Of a stretch of DNA of 64,000 bases, positions 56,901 to 64,000 are shown one piece after another. The stretch is taken from assembly GCA_009746045.1 (NCBI GenBank), contig RPFO01000406.1, positions 699,501-763,500 on the forward strand, in the 5' to 3' direction. The DNA is from Mesostigma viride. Taxonomy: Eukaryota; Streptophyta; Mesostigmatophyceae; Mesostigmatales; Mesostigmataceae. The stretch's first letter is position 1, and each line of letters opens with the position of its first letter. Under the pieces are notes generated by a model. The model did no database searches. It saw only the letters and a program-made list of their open reading frames with translations, and was not told the origin of the DNA. Made by a program: the position numbers and the translations under genes.

Positions 56901-59900
56901 TGTATTCATATTTGTGCCTTGCTTGTGTGCGTGCCGGCTTCCATCATCCCTATTGTATTCATATTGTGCCCACACACGCGCCGCCTCACATCGTCCATGT
57001 CCATGTTCATGTCATTGTGCCCGCACGTTTGCCGCAGTCCATTCAGGCAGTCATCCAGGCGCTGGGTGCCTTCCTGCGTCCTCCCCCGCCCCCCCCCCCC
57101 CCCAATATTCACTTCCTATTGCAACCTTCCTATCGATTTCCTATACCAACCTATCCGCTTCCAATACCAACCTTCCTTTTCACTTCCTACATCAACTGTC
57201 CTTCCTCTCCTCTGCATCTGTCCGTGTCCACCTCTGTGTCTGTCCGTGTGCTGTCCTCCTGTGTGCCCATGTCCATGCTCGCTGCCCTCACTCACATGCC
57301 GTCATCACCAGCGGTCATTTAGATGCGGGGCGCTTCCCTGCGTTGCCCGATGTCCACTTTCCATTTTCCATTTCCCGTACTTGCTGAACAAACTGCACTG
57401 TTCTATACATAGTAATATACTGACTGTACTGGCTAACTGTTCTATAAATTGTCATATACTGACTGTACAAGCTAACTGTACCAACTGTACCTTCTCCCCT
57501 GCATGTGTCCGTGCTTGCTGCCTCGTGCCCATGCCATCATTCATCACAGGCGGTCATTCAGACGCTGGAGAACCCGATCAAGGCGACGGGCCACTTGCAG
57601 ATCCTGTACGGCAACCTGGCCAAGGAGGGATCCGTGGCCAAGATCACGGGCAAGGAGGGCCTGCTGTTCAAGGGTGGGTGGTGTACCTTAGTACAGCTCA
57701 AGAGTGATTTTATCGATGGGCAGCTGGGTGTGCTTTGCGCCAAGATCACGGGCAAGGAGGGCCTACTGTTCAAGGGTGGGTGAAGGCGTTGTTGATGTGC
57801 CCATGGTGCTCTCAGTTGCAGGGTAGTAGTCAGCGCCAAGGTCACGGCCATGTGGGGCATGCACTTCAAGGGTGGGATACTGACCTGGGTTTGCTTGGTA
57901 ACCTACTCATAGGTGTGATTGGTATGACCTACTGACAAGGAGGGGATGCAAGCACAACATTTGCACGCCAGCAGGATGCAGCATTTGTTGTTTTACATTG
58001 TTTGGAAGGTTGTTCTAATTTCTTGTCTACCCAAGCACGCTCATGTCATCTTGCTATGGTCCTCTCGCAGTTTTCAGGAAGCCAGAAGTTTCTATTTTAC
58101 TGTCCTGTGCTAACATCTCACTACTTTGGTATTGGTATTTTATTTTTTTCCCCACGCCGCGTCCGCCTTTGTGCAGGCTTTGCGCGCGTGTTTGACTGCG
58201 AGGAGGACATGCTGGAGGCGCTCGCCAAGGACCCAATGTCGTTCAAGGTGGGAGGGGGGATGAAGAGGAAAGGTGGAATAGATGTAGGTGCCCTTGCGAA
58301 GGACTTGATGTCCTCCAAGGTGGGCGTAATACAGATGCATGCTTGTTCATTGAATCGTGCTAATACACTGAATAATACTACTTGACAAACTATGCCTCGT
58401 GCGCAAGCAAGCAAGTGTTTGCTCGTGTCTCCGGCTTGGGAGAGAGAGAGGATACAGGGAAGGTACAGGTACACCTGCCACGATTGTAGAAACTGGGCGC
58501 ACCCTAGGCATCTGCAGCATCATATTAACTACTATGAAGGCAGCTACTAAAACAAGGAAAGCACCAGGGCATGGGCTCAGGGATAAATAACTCCGTGCGA
58601 ATAAAGGTAAAGTAATGGGCTCTTCATGCTTGATGCCACCACCTAAGTTCCATCGTGCTTCGCCTCGATGGTTTTCCCAATTCTTCCCGCCCCTGCAGGG
58701 CTCCGTCATCGTGATCCGCTACGAGGGACCCAAGGGAGGCCCAGGTGAGCTGTCATGGGTACTTCTTCATACACTACTCAACGTATTATTTACTGCGTGC
58801 CGTCCCGGGTGCTCTTTCCTCTTGCATTTTAAGCAGTCATACCCCACATACCCATGTCCCCTACCCCCCCAAAAAAATTAAGGGGCCAGTGTGGCCTAGC
58901 CTGTGGGAGGGTACTGCCGCCTGGTGCTGTTTTGGAACCTGTCCCAGCCATGGATAGGTTTGTGAATAACAAGTTTTACAGCCAGCACGGTGTGTCCGCA
59001 TGAAGGGGACATGGATCCATCTGCCACTCGTGAGCTGCTCATTCCGTTGGGACACCGACAAGTGGGAGATTTCTTGGCTATCTCAGTTTCCTAAAGGGTA
59101 GTTTCCTTACGCAGGGATGCCAGAGAAAAACAAACAAGGCATCAACTAACAAATCACTGTGCTCTTGGCGACCGCTTCTTTGCCTATGTGTTGGTTTCCT
59201 CACACGGCAGGCATGCCGGAGATGCTCACGCCCACCAGTGCGGTCATGGGAGCCGGTCTGGGCAAGGTAAGGCGGCCGACCCCCTCGCTGTCCTCACGGA
59301 TTTGAATCATTGCCCTTCTGCTGCTCAATGGTTACATAGGCATCGGCATTTGCCTAAAGGCTAAGGCTTTGCAAGGCAGCCCCTTCTAAAAGGGGGCTGG
59401 CTCGCGATAATGTTGGGCCATTGCGGGCATGTCGGTTCCTCATATTGAAATCCATCCCCGTGGTTGCGATTGATATATAACTTATCGACCAGTGAAGCAT
59501 TTGGAGCGGCATGTGGTCGTCCATTAGGTGTCTCTGCCAGTTCATTCGGCACGCTATTAATTCCTTTTTCTGTGTTATAATTCCTTGATCTCCATTTTCA
59601 CAATTCCTTGATCTCCATTTTCACAATCAATTCACTAAGTAACGATGCATGTGCCCATTATAAGACTACAAGAACTTTACCCTTCTCCCCCCCTCATATC
59701 CTCTCCATAGTGCTGCTCCTCCCCCCATGCACCCAACCACGCGTCCACCCAACCACGCCAACCCACCGCCGCACGACAAGACTGTGCGCTCGTCACGGAC
59801 ACATCATTGTGGCTTATGTGCTATTGCTGTCAACACTTTTCCCTACACACACCCACACCGCCCACACATTACCCCGAGCCAGCCCACAGGACAGCGCGAT

Positions 59901-61570
59901 CATGACGGACACATCATTGCTATTGAAATGTTATTGCTGTCATGATTCCCGTTACCCACTCTGCCCCCACCTCAACCCCCACCGCACCCCCCCCATCCCC
60001 CCCATCAGGACTAAGGGCTCACATCACAGACACATCGTAGAGACTGACATGCGATTCCCCCTATTACCCCTGCCCCCGTCCCCCCCATCCCTCACCCACC
60101 ACCACCCACCACCACCACCACACCACCCCCACCACCACCACCACCACCACCACCCCCACCACCACCACCACCACCACCACCACCACCACCACCACCACCA
60201 CCACCACCACCACCACCACCACCACCACCACCACCACCACCACCACCACCACCACAGGACTGCGCGCTCATCACGGACGGCCGCTTCTCGGGTGGCTCGC
60301 ACGGGTTCGTGGTCGGCCACGTGACGCCCGAGGCGCAGGTAGGGAGGGGCAGCTTGCATGCCACAGGCCCTGTGCTTTTATTTTAGTTGTCGCTGCATCG
60401 GTTGCACTGCCTGGGTGGGAGAGGTCTATGGGATAGGCGAGGGAAAGGGAAACCGATGCTGGCGTATCAGCTGGTGATGAGCAGATGCCAGGCTAGCTAT
60501 TATGATGTCCATACTTCATTGGTGCGGCTCCTGCTGCCATCTGGCCTTGATTGGTGCCATGAACACCGACCCGAAGGCAATGGGTTTTTTCAAGGGACAG
60601 AATGGCGGCTTGGACATCAACACAGCGTGATCGAGGGGTTTTCAACAAGGGGTCTGCTCCTCTTGGGACAATGTACTCAAACACATTAAATGCTATCTTG
60701 CCGTGGGAAGGTTAGCTGTGACATTACTACTATCACATGATGGTTGAAACGGGGGTCATCATGTTCTCATCGCGTCCATGGCTATAGCTGAAATTCGCCC
60801 CAGCTTTTCGATGGATTTCGGTGCCATGTGTCTGCCATGCAATCCAAGGACCACATCCACCTTGACTGAACTGCCCTTTTTTCTCTTACTGGCTGGCCCT
60901 TGCCCGTGAATGTAGAAATGCACACGCTTCTTAGTGCATGCTCACATTTGCCGCCCGCCATCTCATGGCACATCCCCTGCAGGTGGGGGGCAACATTGCG
61001 CTGGTCAAGGATGGTGACATCATCACGATCGACGTCGTCAAGCGGCTGATGGACGCTGACGTCAGCGAGGAGGAATTTGCGCGCCGCCGCAAGAGCTGGG
61101 TGGCACCGCCGTACAAGGCGACCCGGGGCACGCTCTTCAAGGTCAGAAGTCCTATAAGTAGGACAGGTGGTCATTGTAGATATTAGAACATAGAATATAC
61201 TGCTTATATACTAGTATTTTTATATAGACAATTATCTTGTATATGCTGGCGGTGTGCTGCTAGTAATGTGACACATCCATTCTAGGCCATCTGATGTTAA
61301 TGGTCCTGCATGGCATCCAAGTGGGTAGGTATTCCATCGTCAACGTGACTTTGCCAGCCTAAGGCATCTGCTTTCAATTGTTTTGTAGCTCACACCTGAT
61401 GTTCTTACCTCTGCCCCCTTCCTGTTGTGTACCTGTTGCCCCCCTACCCCGCCTCCTTCCCCATCTTCCCCACCTACCCACCCACCCAACCCTGCATCAT
61501 GGCCTTACCCTGTGAGCAGTACATCAAGAATGTGAAGAACGCGTCAGAGGGCTGCGTCACCGACGAATAA
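50911..61570 (+). CDS. ILVD: Dihydroxy-acid dehydratase, plastid precursor (EC 4.2.1.9)
   Basis: The enzyme converts 2,3-dihydroxy-isovalerate and 2,3-dihydroxy-3-methylvalerate to the 2-oxo acids for valine, isoleucine and leucine synthesis. Exons: 50911-51300, 52109-52274, 52945-53236, 53998-54192, 55189-55370, 56155-56213, 57550-57673, 58177-58247, 58699-58744, 59211-59266, 60258-60338, 60983-61141 and 61520-61570. All introns are GT-AG, phases agree at each junction, and the total is 1872 nt or 623 residues, normal for plant enzymes. Residues 1 to about 58 look like a plastid transit peptide (Ser/Arg/Ala-rich, ending SSVRVSA). Three conserved Cys (114 in GNSCNMH, 187 in GCDKNMPG, 260 in [14 protein letters not shown]) fit the [2Fe-2S] cluster ligands. 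[10 protein letters not shown] (534-543) holds the likely catalytic Ser538. The protein ends ASEGCVTDE, as in plants. Exon 1 is less GC-rich at third positions than later exons. Confidence 0.95.
51773..51795. repeat. (TA)n microsatellite in dehydratase intron 1
   Basis: About eleven TA units in the 808-bp first intron. Confidence 0.9.
52333..52392. repeat. (CAGAAA)n microsatellite in dehydratase intron 2
   Basis: About nine CAGAAA units lie shortly after exon 2. Most of the following intron is strongly pyrimidine-rich and ends in a C17 run before the acceptor CAG at 52942-52944. Confidence 0.9.
53267..53540 (+). repeat. Decayed copies of the exon 3 end plus donor site, intron 3
   Basis: Exon 3 ends GGGCATGACGCTGCCGTACAG followed by GTGAGG. 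Similar stretches recur near 53272-53300 (CATGGCGCTGCCGTGTAGGTTGAGG), 53354-53384 (GGGCATGGCGCTGCCATACAG then GTGAGG), 53458-53483 (CATGACGCTGCCACTGAGGTGG) and 53512-53538 (CATGACCTTGCCGTGCAGGTGG). The second copy has only two changes over 27 bp. Spacing is about 60-100 bp. Confidence 0.8.
54236..54575 (+). repeat. Decayed copies of the exon 4 end plus donor site, intron 4
   Basis: Exon 4 ends CACCTGATCGCCATGGCGCG followed by GTAGGT. The same sequence stands at 54241-54265, followed by GTAGGC. A longer, more diverged copy lies at about 54335-54412 (GGTGGGTCCGTTAGTGCGG...AACCTGATAGGCATGGCGC...GCGCGGTAGGT). A third weak copy is at 54547-54573 (GCACCTGATTGCTGATTGCGCGGTAC). Confidence 0.8.
56703..56945. 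repeat. 55-bp tandem repeat in dehydratase intron 6
   Basis: Five units of 53-55 bp each contain GCGCGCGCCGGCTTCCATCA and TTCATATTTGTGCCTTGCTT. GCCGGC recurs at 56715, 56770, 56825, 56880 and 56933. The alternating GC start could adopt Z-form DNA. The overlapping reading frames in several phases come from the repeat. Confidence 0.95.
57041..57330 (+). repeat. Decayed copies of the exon 7 start, intron 6
   Basis: Exon 7 begins after CATCACAG with GCGGTCATTCAGACGCTGG. Related stretches lie upstream in the intron: ATTCAGGCAGTCATCCAGGC followed by GCTGGG at 57041-57066, and CATCACCAGCGGTCATTTAG followed by ATGCGGGG at 57303-57330. Confidence 0.55.
57637..57876 (+). repeat. Copies of the exon 7 end plus donor site, intron 7
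   Basis: The 44 bp at 57637-57680 (last 37 exon bases plus GTGGGTG) are repeated at 57739-57782 with one change. A weaker copy is at 57835-57876 (GCCAAGGTCACGGCC...TTCAAGGGTGGG). The second copy would keep the same donor and frame if used. Confidence 0.9.
58287..58326 (+). repeat. Decayed copy of the exon 8 end plus donor site, intron 8
   Basis: Exon 8 ends with GCGCTCGCCAAGGACCCAAT, then GTCGTTCAAG and donor GTGGGAG. The intron has GGTGCCCTTGCGAAGGACTTG, then ATGTCCTCCAAG and GTGGGCG at 58287-58326. Confidence 0.75.
60090..60255. repeat. (CAC)n microsatellite ending in the exon 11 acceptor
   Basis: About 160 bp of CAC units with a few CCC changes run directly into ACCACAG, the acceptor of exon 11. 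The pyrimidine tract normally found there has been replaced by the repeat. Long Trp- or Gly-only frames on the minus strand are by-products. Confidence 0.95.
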
Positions 61571-62334
61571 AAGGAAGAGACTTCCGCTCACATAAAATGA
61601 CCGCTGCTGCTGGTGACAGTCGCAGTGAATGAAATACAGGGGTGGCGTCCTGCACAACGCCGTCACAGGAACCGAGATCTGGGCCCAGGAGAATAAACAG
61701 GACGTCAAGTGGGGCGCTAAGCTGATTCTGGCATGCCGAGCCCTTCCAAGGGAGTCTAAGCTGCTCTCTTCTTGCAAAGGCAAGAATGAGTGCCGATGTT
61801 TCGAATGCAGTGCACCCTTGACGCTCCTTAGAGTGAGTGGGGCAGCACCACATGCTGGGTGCCCCATGACATGACAGGGTTCCGGTTGCAAGATTGCCAG
61901 TCAGCTCCACGCTTTCACGAAAGCTTGATTTTGAATAAACTGGAGGGGCATAGTCAGGCACTCGTCTCTCCTGGACGCTTAAGTTTTTCCTGCATGCAGA
62001 ATCTGCATTGGAAACCTCGTATGCAGGATCGTCACTACCAGTCAGGATATCCATGCAGGTGTGAGCAGAATGCGATACCTGCAAGGATCACTACACGACT
62101 TGGCAATGGTTGGCACTTCTTAGCACTTGCATCCCGGGCGATTATTCCAAATAAGGCTTGCTGATTGCAAGCTGTCAAGGCGGTCTGTCAATAAGTGTGC
62201 CCTACACTCCCACCTATAGTTGAGTTCAGTCCATCTCCACGTTTGAAAGGTTTCAGTTTGAACTGTGATGTAAATCGAATCATGTTGAGCACTGCTTGTC
62301 ATGGAAGTCTGACATAGCCTTGATTGATTAGATA
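61571..62334 (+). other. 3' UTR and flank of the dehydratase gene
   Basis: AATAAA-like sequences occur at about 61692 and 61937; the TGTAA signal of volvocine green algae was not seen close to the stop. Open frames here lack recognisable domains. Confidence 0.4.
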
Positions 62335-62570
62335 GACTAATTAACCGTGCGGACTACGCAGAGCACTTCTACATCAATCCTGTGTGTTGCACAACAAGAA
62401 GGGGGCAGAGACATGCACCCGTCTTCCAGCCTGATTGAAGGCTAGCCGGCCACAGCTGCTATCAATACTACTAACAAGGAGAGTCTGGCATCTACTACGC
62501 TGTGGGGGCACTAGACTGCAAAGTATGTGGGGGTAATATATACTGGCGGGTGCGCATTGACTAATAAAGC
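62335..62570 (-). mobile_element. Solo LINE-like 3' UTR, family E
   Basis: On the minus strand, GCCAGACTCTCCTTGTTAGT and TTGTTGTGCAACACACAGG match the spacing and wording of the family E and C 3' UTRs at 43690-43878 and 16300-16400. The copy ends with AGAGCACTTC-type sequence and TTAATTAGTC at 62334-62345. It is degraded and non-coding. Confidence 0.55.
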
Positions 62571-64000
62571 ATGTTGAGCATGAAGTGTTCGCTAGCGCCA
62601 TGCTGCATGATTGGCATCATGCAGCTAGCTGCTCGCGCACTCAATCGGCTTTGCACGTACGTGGGCCATATCCACGTCGATCGCAGGTCGCATGTGCATG
62701 ATTGTCGATTATTGCGTGCAACGCATATGTGCATGTGTGCTCATATACTCAGTGCCGTATGTTTGTTTGTAGAACTGGCCAAAATCCAGTGTTGATTAGA
62801 TGATGAAGTTTAAGGGGACATGACACCCGGGACTTTTTTGGCGCCAAAAATGTCGGGACGGTACCGACGGACCGTGAAATTGTGGTGCACAGTGCGCGCA
62901 CCGTGCGGAGGTGGCCATGGCGACGTGCGTTCCGTTAAAATATGGCTAATCCGGCGCGCGACAGGCCGAAAAATTAAGCCGATGGTTAAAAGTGATGTTC
63001 TATTATGATGTTTCATAGCCAGATCTGCACTATTTGCAAATTCGCTGCCTTTGTTGGTACAGATTTGCACGGGGGTCTCATCCAACAATTTGGCCGCGAT
63101 GAATAATCTAGCATGCGTGCCTGCGACGGTAGAACTCGATATTGGTGGGTTGTATTGATGCAGTAAGAGCCGTTTAGTAACGGACACCATGAAAATAACC
63201 TAAGCGTCTTCGATCTGCGGCCATTTCCTGTCATTTCTAAAATGATTTCGTTCAGGCCTGCGCGATCCGCGGTTAACCCATCCATGGCTGGCTGGCTTTT
63301 CTTGCGTGCCTGGGTAGGAAATAATGCCGGCCGTGGTACGTTGATTTGCCGCATGTCACCGCCCAGTCTGTTTGCGCTCTTAATGAACCTGGCATGAAAC
63401 TTTCGGCGCCGTTTCTGGGTTCTTCTTGCTATTTTGTTTTCCACTTGTTGCAGTTGTGCTATCAGATTTTCCGCAGCTTTCAATGGTTTTCCTTACGCTG
63501 CGTATGCCATGCTTCCTAAAGCTACCCAGAATTGATCGGGCAGTTATCTGGCTTTGCTACGCTTCCTGTATGGAGGTTTTCACACGGTAGACATCCTATA
63601 TTGCGTAGTCAAGGACCCTAGCTGCCTGGGAGCGGCATCACAGTTGCAAGGAGCTGGCGAGCTCATAAACGCCTGTCATGGCTCTTCAGCCTGCTGGAAA
63701 ACAAGGTTGCGGGGGGTGGATACCAGGGGAGGATGCGGGGCTGGAGCAAATCTTGGTGGGAGGAGCGCGCTCTTCATCATTGCCCAGTTTTTTTCAGCAA
63801 AGAATGCTCGCCTGGCGAGGCTGCAATTCTGGCTGTTTTACCGCCTTTTTTGTTTTTATCCTGTATGATGCATTATAGGAAAAGCAATAAAGAGTTCGGT
63901 TCAGCCAGGGGGGCATATCTATGCCATAAAAAATTTCCTACAACAACACAAGCCCTGGTCAGGGCCTTGGCTAAGCAGTTTCCAAGCCAAGGCCTTGGTA
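62571..64000. other. Intergenic region, no recognised gene
   Basis: A minus-strand frame from 63483 to 63013 (156 codons, MKAAENLIAQ, with a basic RRTQKRRRKF segment) is the longest. Its first 100 residues look moderately protein-like, so it could be a first exon, but no family was recognised and no partner exon found. The right edge contains a small repeat, AGCCAAGGCCTTGG-like, near 63960-64000. Confidence 0.3.

Noticed and set aside
56459-57707. Long overlapping plus-strand frames (up to 375 codons) rich in Cys, His and Pro
   Set aside because: They run through dehydratase intron 6 and its 55-bp repeat into exon 7; the repeat unit keeps several frames open.
60024-60364. Poly-Trp, poly-Val and poly-Gly frames, and a poly-His frame on the plus strand
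   Set aside because: They come from the (CAC)n repeat in dehydratase intron 10.

Overview
This is nuclear DNA from a photosynthetic eukaryote, most likely a green alga. The evidence is spliced genes with GT-AG introns and C- or T-rich acceptor tracts, a plastid-targeted branched-chain amino acid enzyme of the plant type, GC-rich codon use in most of its exons, and dense retrotransposons. The species cannot be read from the sequence. No tRNA, rRNA, CRISPR array or bacterial operon was seen.

Layout. (1) 1-1083: end of an ORF1-only LINE-like element. (2) 3321-15484 (+): an ankyrin-repeat gene in which most exons encode one repeat. Its introns hold a truncated LINE (5333-6186) and, antisense, a tyrosine recombinase (10810-11895). 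(3) 15650-24480: a nest of truncated LINE copies. I use letters A-F for copies sharing the same 3' end. Nearly all end in a small hairpin followed by (TTAA)n. A further ORF1-only element lies at 21063-23063. (4) 24592-26113 (-): a DUF262/HNH (GmrSD-like) gene with one frameshift. A complete 7.85-kb Copia-type LTR retrotransposon (26120-33966) is inserted directly before its start codon. (5) 33972-36700: intergenic DNA with a 525-bp (CCCT)n tract. (6) About 36700-43230 (+): a nearly full-length but decayed LINE (family D) with ORF1, endonuclease and reverse transcriptase. It is split by a 1363-bp hAT-type DNA transposon and by a 110-bp LINE tail. (7) 45283-48052 (-): a two-exon zinc-finger gene of the ZNF511 family. 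(8) 50911-61570 (+): a 13-exon gene for plastid dihydroxy-acid dehydratase (623 aa), whose reading phase closes at every junction. (9) 61571-64000: flank with one LINE remnant and nothing else recognised.

Three host genes are well supported: dihydroxy-acid dehydratase, the ZNF511-like protein and the ankyrin protein. The DUF262/HNH gene is probably a damaged fourth. They show no shared pathway. The most unusual observations are: several introns of the dehydratase gene carry decayed copies of the end of the preceding exon together with its 5' splice site; the LINE families share a hairpin plus (TTAA)n end and include insertions made of tail only; and the LTR element has its protease-like domain between integrase and reverse transcriptase.
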